Position numbers and translations under genes: made by a program. The notes under the pieces were generated by a model. That model was not told the origin of the DNA, ran no database searches, and saw only the letters and a program-made list of their open reading frames with translations. From contig OZ244707.1 in assembly GCA_965218875.1 (NCBI GenBank), forward strand, positions 1,488,001 through 1,552,000: 64,000 nucleotides of DNA, given 5' to 3'. The stretch comes from CBDCMJ01 sp965218875 (GTDB lineage: Bacteria; Chloroflexota; Dehalococcoidia; Lucifugimonadales; UBA3495). How positions within the stretch are numbered: position 1 is the first letter of the stretch; every line of letters starts with the position of its first letter. Positions 33,197 to 41,933 of the stretch are shown here, in pieces.

Positions 33197-34464
33197 CCCG
33201 GCCGGATTCGGGGCCCGGACCCGTAGCTTCCGGCGAAGGCAGGCCGGGCCTCCAAGGAACGGAGTTGCGGAGGGACTTTCCGGCCCTGGGCCAACTGGTG
33301 AACGGGAAGCCCCTGGTGTACCTGGACAACGCCGCCACCAGCCAGAAGCCCCAGGCGGTGATTGACGCCCTGGCCCACTACTACGCCAACGACAATTCCA
33401 ACGTTCACCGGGGGGTCCATACCCTAAGCCAGCGGGCCACCGACCATTACGAGGCGGCCCGGGACAAGGTGAGGCGATTCATCAACGCCGCGGAGGATAG
33501 GGAGATCATCTTCGTGCGGGGCACCACGGAGGCGATCAACCTGGTGGCCCAAACCTTTGGCCGGCAGAACATAGGGAGCGGCGACGAGATAATAATCTCC
33601 ACCATGGAGCACCACTCCAACATTGTGCCTTGGCAGATGCTGTGCTTGGAGAAGGGCGCCGTGCTGAAGGTGATACCCATCGACGACTCCGGCGAGTTGC
33701 TGATGGACGAATACGAGGCGCTCTTGGGGCCTAGGACCAAGCTGGTCTCCGTGCTCCACGTCTCCAACTCCCTGGGGACCATCAATCCGGTGAAGCGAGT
33801 GGTTGAGTTGGCCCACCGGGCGGGAGTGCCGGTGCTGCTGGACGGCGCTCAGGCGGCGCCCCACTGCCGCGTGGACGTCCGCGACCTGGACTGCGATTTC
33901 TACGCCTTTTCGGGGCACAAAGTCTACGGTCCCACCGGGATTGGCATTCTCTACGGCAAGGCTGACCTGCTGGAGGCCATGCCGCCGTACCAGGGCGGCG
34001 GCGAGATGATCAGGTCGGTGACCTTTGAGAAGACCTTGTACAACGTCTTGCCCCACAAGTTCGAGGCCGGCACCCCCAACATAGCCGGCAGCATCGGCCT
34101 GGGCGCGGCCATAGATTACGTGACCCAAGTGGGGATGGACCGCATCGAAGCCTATGAGCAACGCCTGCTCCGCTACGGGACCGCGCTGCTTTCCGGGCTG
34201 GAAAACGTGAAGCTGATCGGGACCGCCCGGGAGAAATCAGGGATTTTGTCCTTCGTCATGGACGGCGTTCACCCCCATGACATCGGCACCATCCTGGACG
34301 CGGAAGGCGTCGCCATTCGCACCGGCCACCACTGCACGCAGCCGTTGATGGACCGCTTCGGGACCCCAGCCACGGCGCGGGCCTCCCTGGCTTTCTACAA
34401 CACCACGGAGGACCTGGACGCCCTGGTTAAAGCCATCGACCGGGTTGCCGAGGTATTCAGCTGA
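33193..34464 (+). CDS. sufS: Cysteine desulfurase SufS
   Basis: A 423-residue group II cysteine desulfurase using PLP to release sulfur from cysteine. It has the opening YLDNAATSQKPQAVIDAL, NVHRGVHTLSQRAT, the PLP lysine in FSGHKVYGPTGIGILYG, and the persulfide Cys in RTGHHCTQPLMDRFG near residue 379. The first 20 residues are polar and extra. GTG start, four-base overlap with sufD and one-base overlap (TGATG) with the first sufU, its likely sulfur acceptor. Confidence 0.96.
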   Translation: MTRPDSGPGPVASGEGRPGLQGTELRRDFPALGQLVNGKPLVYLDNAATSQKPQAVIDALAHYYANDNSNVHRGVHTLSQRATDHYEAARDKVRRFINAAEDREIIFVRGTTEAINLVAQTFGRQNIGSGDEIIISTMEHHSNIVPWQMLCLEKGAVLKVIPIDDSGELLMDEYEALLGPRTKLVSVLHVSNSLGTINPVKRVVELAHRAGVPVLLDGAQAAPHCRVDVRDLDCDFYAFSGHKVYGPTGIGILYGKADLLEAMPPYQGGGEMIRSVTFEKTLYNVLPHKFEAGTPNIAGSIGLGAAIDYVTQVGMDRIEAYEQRLLRYGTALLSGLENVKLIGTAREKSGILSFVMDGVHPHDIGTILDAEGVAIRTGHHCTQPLMDRFGTPATARASLAFYNTTEDLDALVKAIDRVAEVFS

Positions 34465-34913
34465 TGCCAGGTCTCGGCGACCTCTACCAAGAAATCCTCC
34501 TGGAACACAACAACCGGCCCCGCAATTTCCGCTCGCTGGAGGCCGCCACCCAGTCTGCCGAGGGGTTTAACCCGCTTTGCGGAGACGTGGTGACCGTGTA
34601 CCTGGATGTGAGCGGCGGCGTGGTCCAAGACGTGTCTTTTCAGGGCTCCGGCTGTGCCATATCCAGGGCTTCCGCGTCCATGATGACCGAGAGCATCAAG
34701 GGCCAACCTGTCGACCACGTGAAGCGGGTCTTCGACGCTTTTCACCTGATGATGACGGAGCCGGACGCCGATCTGGACTTCGACACCCTCGGCGACTTGG
34801 AGTCTCTGGCCGGGGTCACCGATTTCCCCACCCGCATCAAGTGCGCGGTGCTGGCTTGGCACACCCTCCGGGCGGCTCTCGACCGCCGCGGCGACACCGT
34901 CACCACCGAGTAG
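34464..34913 (+). CDS. sufU: SufU zinc-dependent sulfurtransferase
   Basis: A 149-residue SufU. All three cysteines and the Asp ligand are present: NPLCGD, GSGCAISRASASMM and TRIKCAVLAWHTL. In SufU they hold a zinc, and the third accepts sulfur from SufS by a ligand swap. The 18-21-residue insertion that separates SufU from IscU is present (HVKRVFDAFHLMM...). Translation is coupled to sufS by the TGATG overlap. Confidence 0.94.
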   Translation: MPGLGDLYQEILLEHNNRPRNFRSLEAATQSAEGFNPLCGDVVTVYLDVSGGVVQDVSFQGSGCAISRASASMMTESIKGQPVDHVKRVFDAFHLMMTEPDADLDFDTLGDLESLAGVTDFPTRIKCAVLAWHTLRAALDRRGDTVTTE

Positions 34914-34993
34914 GCCTGGGTTTATCTGGGCTCGGCATTGCCGGGACCCGTCCCCAGCCCGTTGTTCCGAGTCCGTTGCCCTTCGAGTAGACC

Positions 34994-35476
34994 ATGCCGC
35001 AAGTGCCCGACGTTCCCCTGGGCGGTCTCTACGGCGACCTGATCATGGACCACTACCGCAGCCCTCGGAACCGCCGCCCGGTTTCTCCGGCGGACATCGA
35101 GACCGAGGAGTTTAACCCCTTTTGCGGCGACCGGGTAACTCTGCAGCTCAGGTTGGATGGCAGCAGCAGGGTGTCCGCGTCAGGTGCGCAGTCCGAGGGA
35201 TGCTCCATCATTCAGGCCACGGCGTCGATGATGTCGGAAGCCGTCCTGGGCAGAGGCCTGGGGGACCTGGACCGTTTATCGGAGATGTTTCGCGGACTCA
35301 TGGAGGGTGACGGCGCGGTGCGGGATGGGCCTGAGGCACAACCCGGTGACCTGGGTCCTTTGGAGGCGTTAACGGTGGTGCGCCGGTTCCCGGTGCGCAT
35401 AAAGTGCGCCCTTCTTCCTTGGGTGGCGCTGGAAGAGGGAATCAAGGCCTACCGGTCCCGGCCCTTACGGGGATAA
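34994..35476 (+). CDS. Second SufU-like protein
   Basis: A 160-residue paralogue of the preceding SufU, 80 bases downstream on the same strand. It keeps the ligand set (NPFCGD, SEGCSIIQATASMM, VRIKCALLPWVAL) but differs in other places: GSGC has become SEGC, the middle is longer and acidic (EGDGAVRDGPEAQPGDLG), and the C-terminus extends further. It may be a specialised scaffold, a carrier for another acceptor, or a backup. The start at ATG 34994 lacks a strong SD. No gene was recognised in the 127 bases after it. Confidence 0.88.
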   Translation: MPQVPDVPLGGLYGDLIMDHYRSPRNRRPVSPADIETEEFNPFCGDRVTLQLRLDGSSRVSASGAQSEGCSIIQATASMMSEAVLGRGLGDLDRLSEMFRGLMEGDGAVRDGPEAQPGDLGPLEALTVVRRFPVRIKCALLPWVALEEGIKAYRSRPLRG

Positions 35477-35603
35477 TAGGGGCTTTTTGTAGGAACTTTC
35501 TGGCCGCGCCGTCTCGCGAGTGTCTCCGGGGACAACGCCACCCCAACCAGCCCCGCTATTCATGGGGCTTGTGCTGGGGGCTTATTCTTGGGGATCGAAG
35601 AGA

Positions 35604-36113
35604 CTAGGCCGTTTGGGACCTTAGCAGGCCCTTGAGATATGAGATGTGGCCCTGGTGTTGGTAAAACTCCCCAACTATCTGGCGTAGCACGGCCCCAACG
35701 CTCAGGTCCGGGCGCCGCTCTCTGGGTATGGCGTCGTAGTCCTCGGGGCCCAGCCCGCGCAGGTATTCCAGGGTGCCGGCCCGGACCACTTCCCCGTATT
35801 GCAGCAGTTGTTGCAGGTCCAGGGCGGGGAAATTAGCGACCTGCTCCGGCGTGTGGTCGAAGCCGTTGTCTCGGGTGGGCAACTCGAACCTCTGGTGCCA
35901 GCCGTCCCGCTCCCAAATCTCCAGGCGGTGTTGGATGAAGAACTGAATCCACATGTCCTCCACCCGGAACATATGCCACAGGATCCAGTTGATGGGGTTT
36001 GCCTGCGGTCCGGCCCGCCAGGCCAACTCTTGGGGCGTCAGGTCCTGCACAGCTTCCATCAGGAACTCGCTCTCTTTGGCGAAAGCGTCTTCAATGAATT
36101 CGTTGAGGTTCAT
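35604..36113 (-). CDS. DinB/YfiT-like four-helix protein
   Basis: A 169-residue DinB-superfamily protein. The metal-binding His positions are visible: INWILWHMFRVEDMW near the middle and the pair in EFYQHQGHISYLKGLL at the C-terminus. Members include thiol-dependent transferases (bacillithiol, mycothiol or glutathione S-transferases) and many uncharacterised metal-binding proteins. The ATG at 36113 was chosen because GGGAGC lies 7 bases upstream; a longer frame adds 12 residues. It diverges from pyrG. Confidence 0.82.
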   Translation of the reverse strand: MNLNEFIEDAFAKESEFLMEAVQDLTPQELAWRAGPQANPINWILWHMFRVEDMWIQFFIQHRLEIWERDGWHQRFELPTRDNGFDHTPEQVANFPALDLQQLLQYGEVVRAGTLEYLRGLGPEDYDAIPRERRPDLSVGAVLRQIVGEFYQHQGHISYLKGLLRSQTA

Positions 36114-36295
36114 AGGTTGCTCCCGGGCAATTCGCGCCCTTGACATCAATCGTCGGATGTAACTATAATAGCATGACCCCAGACCACCTGCCCCCTTCCC
36201 GGCTCTGCACCTTTAACCCAATGCCGCCCTCGCGTTGACCCCTTATGTTCGTTGTGCCCAGACGCATCCGTGGCCCGTAACTCTTGCGTAGGCGC

Positions 36296-37927
36296 ATGCC
36301 CACAAAGTTCGTTTTCGTCACTGGGGGAGTAGTAAGCTCAATCGGCAAAGGGATTGGCGTCGCATCTATCGGGCGCATCCTGAAAAGCCGGGGACTATCC
36401 GTTTCCGTAATGAAGCTGGACCCCTACCTCAACGTGGACCCCGGCACTATGTCCCCCTACCAGCACGGCGAGGTGTTCGTTACCAACGACGGCGGCGAGA
36501 CCGACTTAGACTTGGGACATTACGAGCGCTTCATCGACGTCGACCTGACCCGGTCCTCCAACCTCACCGCCGGCCAAGTCTATCTGAGCCTCATCGCCAA
36601 GGAGCGCCAGGGAGATTTCTTGGGGGGGACCATACAGACCGTTCCCCACGTCACCAAGGAAATCAAGGAGCGAATTATCGCCCTAGCCGAGGAGACCCAG
36701 GTCGACGTGGTGGTGGTCGAGGTTGGCGGCACCGTGGGCGATATAGAGGGCCTGCCCTTCTTGGAGACCATAAGACAGATACGCAACGACGTGGGCCGGG
36801 ACAACGTGTTCTACGTCCACCTGACGTTGCTTCCCTACATAGCTGCGGCCAAGGAGTTGAAGACCAAGCCCACCCAGCACAGTGTCAAGGAGCTCAGGGC
36901 CATAGGAATTCAGCCCGACGCCATCCTCTGCCGCAGCGATTTTCCGGTCCCGGACAACATAAGGGAGAAAATCTCCTCCTTCTGCGACGTGCCCAAAAAC
37001 TCGGTGATTCCCCTGGAGACGGTGGCCAACATCTACGAAGTGCCCCTGATCCTGGAGGAGCTGGGCCTGGGGGAGATAATGCTGGACGCCCTGGGCCTTT
37101 ACGGTTATCCCAGCGACATGAAGGACTGGGCGGCCATGGTGGAGCGGATGAAGAGCATCACCGCCACCGTGCCCATCGCGCTGGTCGGCAAGTACGTGGA
37201 ATACCCCGACTCCTACCTGTCGGTACGGGAAGCCCTGCGCCACGCCGGGCTGGCCCACGGCCAGGACATCGAAGTTCACTGGGTACACTCCGAGGACGTG
37301 GAAAGGCAGGGTCCCGAGGCCCTGCTCTCCACCGTCTGCGGCATAGTGGTGCCGGGAGGGTTCGGGCCGCGGGGAGTGGAGGGGATGATCGATACGGTGC
37401 GTTACGCCCGGGAGCACAAGGTGCCCTACCTGGGCCTGTGCCTGGGACTCCAGGTGATGGTGGTGGAGTGGGCCCGCCACGTGCTGGGACTGACCGGGGC
37501 CAACTCTGCCGAGCTCGATCCCGACACCAACGACCCGGTGGTCCATATCATGGAAGACCAGCGCTCGGTTACCGCCAAGGGCGGCACCATGCGCCTGGGG
37601 TCTTACCCCTGTCTTCCTCAGGAGAACACCAGGACCATGGCGGCCTACCAAGCGCCGCTGGTCAACGAGCGGCACCGCCACCGTTTCGAACTAAACAACG
37701 CCTACCGCGAGGCGTTCAGCGGCTCGGGGTTTGTCGTCGGCGGCGTGTCGCCGGATGGGACCCTGGTCGAAACGGGGGAGGTCCAGGACCACCCCTTTAT
37801 GGTCGGGGTGCAGTTTCATCCGGAGTTTCAGTCCCGGCCAAACCGCCCCCATCCGCTGTTCGCCAAGTTCGTCGGCTCTGCCGCGGAGACCCTCCGTGAG
37901 GGCTCCCAGCGGCGGTTTCCCCTGTAG
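36296..37927 (+). CDS. pyrG: CTP synthase
   Basis: A 543-residue enzyme converting UTP, ATP and glutamine to CTP. The synthase domain has KFVFVTGGVVSSIGKGI, the Mg/UTP loop LDPYLNVDPGTMSPYQHGEV and ETDLDLGHYERF. The glutaminase domain has the nucleophile Cys in LGLCLGLQVMVVEW and the His/Glu pair in GVQFHPEFQSRP. The ATG at 36296 was preferred over a TTG four codons upstream because it begins the conserved domain. It heads the pyrG, aldolase, rho order also known from Bacillus-type genomes. Confidence 0.97.
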   Translation: MPTKFVFVTGGVVSSIGKGIGVASIGRILKSRGLSVSVMKLDPYLNVDPGTMSPYQHGEVFVTNDGGETDLDLGHYERFIDVDLTRSSNLTAGQVYLSLIAKERQGDFLGGTIQTVPHVTKEIKERIIALAEETQVDVVVVEVGGTVGDIEGLPFLETIRQIRNDVGRDNVFYVHLTLLPYIAAAKELKTKPTQHSVKELRAIGIQPDAILCRSDFPVPDNIREKISSFCDVPKNSVIPLETVANIYEVPLILEELGLGEIMLDALGLYGYPSDMKDWAAMVERMKSITATVPIALVGKYVEYPDSYLSVREALRHAGLAHGQDIEVHWVHSEDVERQGPEALLSTVCGIVVPGGFGPRGVEGMIDTVRYAREHKVPYLGLCLGLQVMVVEWARHVLGLTGANSAELDPDTNDPVVHIMEDQRSVTAKGGTMRLGSYPCLPQENTRTMAAYQAPLVNERHRHRFELNNAYREAFSGSGFVVGGVSPDGTLVETGEVQDHPFMVGVQFHPEFQSRPNRPHPLFAKFVGSAAETLREGSQRRFPL

Positions 37928-38036
37928 GACCCCGGCGGCGGGAGCCGGCCATGAAGGCGCGGAGAGACAGGGCGGGACCCGAGGGTACAGCGGCGGCGGG
38001 ACCACAACCGAAGAAGACGGGCGTGGGGAGAAGAAA

Positions 38037-38708
38037 GTGAAGCTGTTTTTGGACACGGCCAACATAGATGAGATACGGCAAGGGGCCAAGCTGGGCGTCA
38101 TTAGCGGAGTGACCACGAATCCCTCGCTGGCGGCATCTCAGGGCATAGGGGACACCGAGGGCTACAAGTCGGCGGTCCGGGAAATTGCCGATATCGTGCA
38201 CGGCCCCATATCGGTGGAGGTTGTCAGCCAGGACGCTGCCGGGATGATTGCCGAGGGCCGGGATATCGCCTCCTGGATTCCCAACGCCTGGGTCAAGATC
38301 CCCAGCACGTCCGACGGACTAGAAGCCATATCCACGTTGGCCAAAGAGGGCATCGAGATAAACCAGACCCTGTGCTTCTCCCTCAACCAGGCCCTTCTGG
38401 GCGCCCAGGCGGGGGCGACCGCCGTCAGCCCTTTCGTGGGCCGCCTGGACGACATCGGGCAAGAGGGCATGGACCTGGTGAGGGAAATAGTGTCGATATT
38501 CCGCAGCTACGGCATTACGACCCAAGTGTTGGCGGCGTCCATCCGCCACAGCCTGCACTGTAGCCTGGCGGCCAAGGCCGGAGCGCACATCGCCACGGTG
38601 CCCTACAAGACGCTGCTCCAAATGGTCCAGCACCCGCTTACCGACGCGGGGACGGCCAGGTTTACGTCGGACTGGCAGAAGGCCGGCCAATCGGGGCCGG
38701 CCGCCTGA
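38037..38708 (+). CDS. Transaldolase-family (fructose-6-phosphate aldolase-like) enzyme
   Basis: A 223-residue short transaldolase of the TalC/FSA class. The Schiff-base lysine is in VKIPST. Other family blocks are KLFLDTANIDEI, GVTTNPSL, INQTLCFSLNQALLGAQAGA, VSPFVGRLDDIG and VLAASIRHS. The GTG at 38037 was chosen over a much longer open frame because GGGGAG lies 6 bases upstream and the family starts there. Transaldolase and fructose-6-phosphate aldolase cannot be separated from sequence alone. It lies about 110 bases after pyrG and 80 before rho. Confidence 0.92.
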   Translation: MKLFLDTANIDEIRQGAKLGVISGVTTNPSLAASQGIGDTEGYKSAVREIADIVHGPISVEVVSQDAAGMIAEGRDIASWIPNAWVKIPSTSDGLEAISTLAKEGIEINQTLCFSLNQALLGAQAGATAVSPFVGRLDDIGQEGMDLVREIVSIFRSYGITTQVLAASIRHSLHCSLAAKAGAHIATVPYKTLLQMVQHPLTDAGTARFTSDWQKAGQSGPAA

Positions 38709-38787
38709 CGGATGACCGGCCCCGAATCTCCAACCCCCGGCGACGGCGGGGATACGACGGACCCCTACAATACCTGATGAGGTGAAT

Positions 38788-40077
38788 ATGGCCACTACAC
38801 CACGGACCATAGATGTTGCGGAGATGGGAGCCAAGAGCAAGGACGAGTTGCTGCTCTTGGCTGAGCACGCCGGACTGGCGGAGGGGACGGCCCTGAACAG
38901 CATGCGCCGGGAGGAGGTGCTCAGCCGCCTGTTTCAGGCAGCCTCCGCTCAACAGGGGCTGGTCGCCTCGGGCATCCTGGAGATCATGGAGGAGGGCTAC
39001 GGATTCCTCCGGCAGGTCTCCCCGCACGTCACCACGGGCGACGTCTATATCTCCCAGTCCCAAATACGCCGTTTTGGCCTGCGGACCGGGGATACCGTGT
39101 CGGGCCAGGTGCGCCCGCCCAAAGAAGGGGAGCGCTACTTCGGCCTGGTGCGAGTCGAAAAGATCAATGAACTCGACCCGGACCAGAACAGCGCCAGGTT
39201 CCGCACCCAATTCGAGCACATGGTCCCCATCTTCCCCCAAAAGCAGGTGATCCTGGAGACCGTGGGAGGGGAACTGGCCACGCGGATGGTTGACCTGTTC
39301 GCGCCCATCGGTCTGGGACAGCGGGGCTTGATAGTGTCACCGCCCAAGGCGGGCAAGACGACCATGCTGAAGCAAATTGCCCACGGCGTCATGGCCAATA
39401 GCCCCGACGCCAAGCTCATGGTTGCCCTCATCGGCGAGCGCCCGGAGGAAGTCACCGACATGCGCCGGGCGGTTGACGGGGAGGTCTTCGCCTCCAACTT
39501 CGACGACTCGGTGGACGACCAGTGCCGCATGGCGGAGCTGTGCATGGAGCGGGCCAAGAGGCTGGTGGAGATTGGCGGAGACGTGGTGATCCTGCTGGAC
39601 AGCATCACGCGCCTAACCCGGGCCTATAACCTGGCTGTGCCCACCAGCGGACGCACCCTTTCCGGCGGCATCGACCCGGTAGCGCTGTATCCTCCCAAGA
39701 AGTTCTTCGGCGCCGCCCGCAACATCGAGCACGGCGGCAGCTTGACCATCATCGCCGCCTGCCTGGTGGACACCGGGAGCCGCATGGACGAGGTGATCTA
39801 CGAGGAGTTCAAGGGCACCGGCAACATGGAACTTCACCTGGACCGGCGGCTGGCGGAAAGGCGCTACTTCCCCGCCATCGACATCGCCAAGAGCGGCACC
39901 CGCCGCGAGGAATTGTTGTTCGACAGCGACACGCTGAAGCAGATTTGGCTGCTCCGCCGCATGGTCAGCTTGATATCCAACGATGGGACGGCTTCCGCGA
40001 CCGAGCGTGTCCTGGAGCGCCTGGCCAAGTCCAACAGCAACCGGGAGTTCCTGGCCAATCTGAATAAAGAAGGCTGA
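38788..40077 (+). CDS. rho: Transcription termination factor Rho
   Basis: A 429-residue hexameric RNA helicase that ends transcripts. It has a Rho N-terminal domain (about 10-50), a cold-shock-type RNA-binding domain (GFLRQVSPHVTTGDVYIS onward), then the ATPase with Walker A SPPKAGKTTMLKQIA, LIGERPEEVTDM (with the R-loop after it), Walker B VVILLDSITRL and the Q-loop region SGGIDPVALYPPKKFFGAARN. The ATG at 38788 follows GAGGTGA; a GTG two codons upstream is an alternative. Length is normal, without large insertions. Confidence 0.97.
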   Translation: MATTPRTIDVAEMGAKSKDELLLLAEHAGLAEGTALNSMRREEVLSRLFQAASAQQGLVASGILEIMEEGYGFLRQVSPHVTTGDVYISQSQIRRFGLRTGDTVSGQVRPPKEGERYFGLVRVEKINELDPDQNSARFRTQFEHMVPIFPQKQVILETVGGELATRMVDLFAPIGLGQRGLIVSPPKAGKTTMLKQIAHGVMANSPDAKLMVALIGERPEEVTDMRRAVDGEVFASNFDDSVDDQCRMAELCMERAKRLVEIGGDVVILLDSITRLTRAYNLAVPTSGRTLSGGIDPVALYPPKKFFGAARNIEHGGSLTIIAACLVDTGSRMDEVIYEEFKGTGNMELHLDRRLAERRYFPAIDIAKSGTRREELLFDSDTLKQIWLLRRMVSLISNDGTASATERVLERLAKSNSNREFLANLNKEG

Positions 40078-40136
40078 ACCTCGCCAGTGATCACCCTTCG
40101 CCCGGGCCCGTAGCGCACAGGAGAGAGGTAAGCAAT

Positions 40137-41321
40137 ATGAAATGGGCTTCCGCCGTTTCCGAATTGGACGACCTGGAGCAGGCCATAGGCGAGTGCGTAG
40201 GCGGCCTGCTCTCCCGGATGGATGACGCGGCTCCTGACTTGGCCGTGGTCTTCGTTTCCCCTTCCCACGAAGCCGGCTACGAACAGGTGACCGAAGTGGT
40301 GAAGCGCCGCCTGCCTTCGGCCAAAGTGTTTGGCTGCTCCGGGGGAGGCATCATTGGGAATGGAATGGAGGTGGAGCAGCGCGCCGCTGTGTCGGTGACC
40401 GGGGCCAGTCTGCCCGGGGTGGAGATCGTCGACTTTCACCTGGAGGGCGAAAACCTGCCCGACCTGGACGCCGGCCCTTCCTCCTGGGAAGACCTGGTCA
40501 AGGTGTCGAGGAGCCAGGACCCCCAGTTCGTCATCCTGGCCGACCCGTTTTCGTTTCCGGTGCAGAACCTGCTGCTGGGACTGGACTTCGCCTTTGGCTC
40601 GTGCGCCAAGATCGGCGGTCTGGCCAGCGGCGCCCACCAGCAACTGAAGAACGCCCTCTTCTTGAACGACCAGGTCCATCGCTCCGGCGCCATCGGGCTG
40701 GCCCTCCACGGCAACATCGCGGTGGACACGGTGGTGGCCCAGGGGTGCCGCCCCATAGGCCGCCCTATGCACATTACAGACTGCCGCCGAAACATGCTCA
40801 TCGAGCTGGACGGCCGCTCTCCCATGGCGGTGCTCAAGGAACTTTTCCAGACCATGAACGAACGGGACCAGGACCTCATGCGCCACTCCCTATTCCTGGG
40901 GGTGGTGATGGATGAGCTTCTCGATGAGCCGAGGCAGGGAGACTTCCTCATTCGCAACGTGGTAGGTATGGACGACCGCTCGGGCTCCCTGGGCATCGGG
41001 GAGATGCTGAAAGAAGGCCAAATGGTCCAGTTTCACCTTAGAGACGCGGAGACCTCGGCGCAGGACCTGAACGCGGTGCTGGAGCGGTACGCGGTGGACA
41101 ACCGGGAAAATCAGGTCCAGGGGGCACTGCTGTTTTCCTGCTTGGGCCGGGGCCAGTACCTGTACGGGCGCCCCAACCACGACACCGACCTTTTCCGGGA
41201 AAAGCTGGGCGAGGTGCCCCTGGGCGGGTTCTTTTGCAACGGGGAAATCGGTCCGGTCAGTGGCGTCACGTTCCTACACGGCTATACAAGCTCCTTCGGT
41301 ATATTCCGCCCCAAGTACTAG
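40137..41321 (+). CDS. FIST-domain sensory protein
   Basis: A 394-residue cytoplasmic protein with FIST_N (about 20-215; VFGCSGGGIIGNGMEVEQRAA is typical) and FIST_C (about 220-375; GQMVQFHLRDAETSAQDL and GGFFCNGEIGPVSG). FIST modules are thought to bind small ligands such as amino acids in signalling proteins. Here there is no attached output domain, histidine kinase or chemotaxis module, and no such partner nearby. The ATG follows GGAGAGAGG. It comes 59 bases after rho and may be read through from it. Confidence 0.9.
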   Translation: MKWASAVSELDDLEQAIGECVGGLLSRMDDAAPDLAVVFVSPSHEAGYEQVTEVVKRRLPSAKVFGCSGGGIIGNGMEVEQRAAVSVTGASLPGVEIVDFHLEGENLPDLDAGPSSWEDLVKVSRSQDPQFVILADPFSFPVQNLLLGLDFAFGSCAKIGGLASGAHQQLKNALFLNDQVHRSGAIGLALHGNIAVDTVVAQGCRPIGRPMHITDCRRNMLIELDGRSPMAVLKELFQTMNERDQDLMRHSLFLGVVMDELLDEPRQGDFLIRNVVGMDDRSGSLGIGEMLKEGQMVQFHLRDAETSAQDLNAVLERYAVDNRENQVQGALLFSCLGRGQYLYGRPNHDTDLFREKLGEVPLGGFFCNGEIGPVSGVTFLHGYTSSFGIFRPKY

Positions 41322-41476
41322 CGCCTTCCGCCGGCCCCCTATGCGTCGCGGACGCCACCGCGGCACCCCCCCGCCTAAGGTTCGCCTCCAGGGGTGAGGT
41401 CTAGGATGTCGCGCCGCGGCTGTGTCCGTAGATAGCTCGCTCCTGGGGTCTTTTCGTTGTCGTGACGATGGCAGGG

Positions 41477-41822
41477 TCATTCGATTATTGTCGGGAGGGT
41501 AGCTAACGACGTGTCGTTGGAAGGCCGGCCACTGTCATTCCGAGCGCAGCCGAGGAAGCTCAAGCCCTGCTTCATAGACGGTTCATTATCCGGCAGCCGG
41601 GGACGCGGTCAAGTAGTTGAGATTCCTCGTCGCTGCGCTCCAGCGGAATGACAGGTTGGGGCGCTCGGCAGGAATTACGGGGTGGGGCGTTCCAGCGGAA
41701 TGACAGGTTGGGGCGCTCGGTGGGAATTACGGGGTGGGGCGTAGGGCGGTCCCTGCCCGGCTGCTAGCCCCTCCCAGTCATGCCCGGGCCTCGTTCTCCA
41801 TCTATTTTCATGGTAATGGCGT
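41477..41822 (+). repeat. Intergenic palindrome/minisatellite repeat, copy E
   Basis: Full-length copy similar to B. It begins CATTCGATTATTGTCGGGAG, then left arm CATTCCGAGCGCAGCCGAGG, spacer with TTCATTATCCGGCAGCCGGG, right arm GATTCCTCGTCGCTGCGCTC, short degenerate units, tail GGGCGTAGGGCGGTCCCTGC and end TCTATTTTCATGGTAATGG. It fills most of the gap after the FIST gene. Confidence 0.9.
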
Positions 41823-41933
41823 GTACCAGGCCCTTCGGAGTCACCATGATATTGAAGGGGAACACGTTGGGTCTGACTCGAAAACGAGAAGGCGCTGGGT
41901 CCCATCCTCCGAGGCGGCCGGCGCGCCTGCCCT

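Noticed and set aside
35540..35595. Terminator after the suf operon (AGCCCC...GGGGCT)
   Set aside because: A short stem can be drawn but there is no convincing T-tract, and alternative pairings are as good.
37731..38036. N-terminal extension of the transaldolase
   Set aside because: It overlaps the end of pyrG in another frame and has no homology; the GTG with GGGGAG at 38037 starts the family domain.
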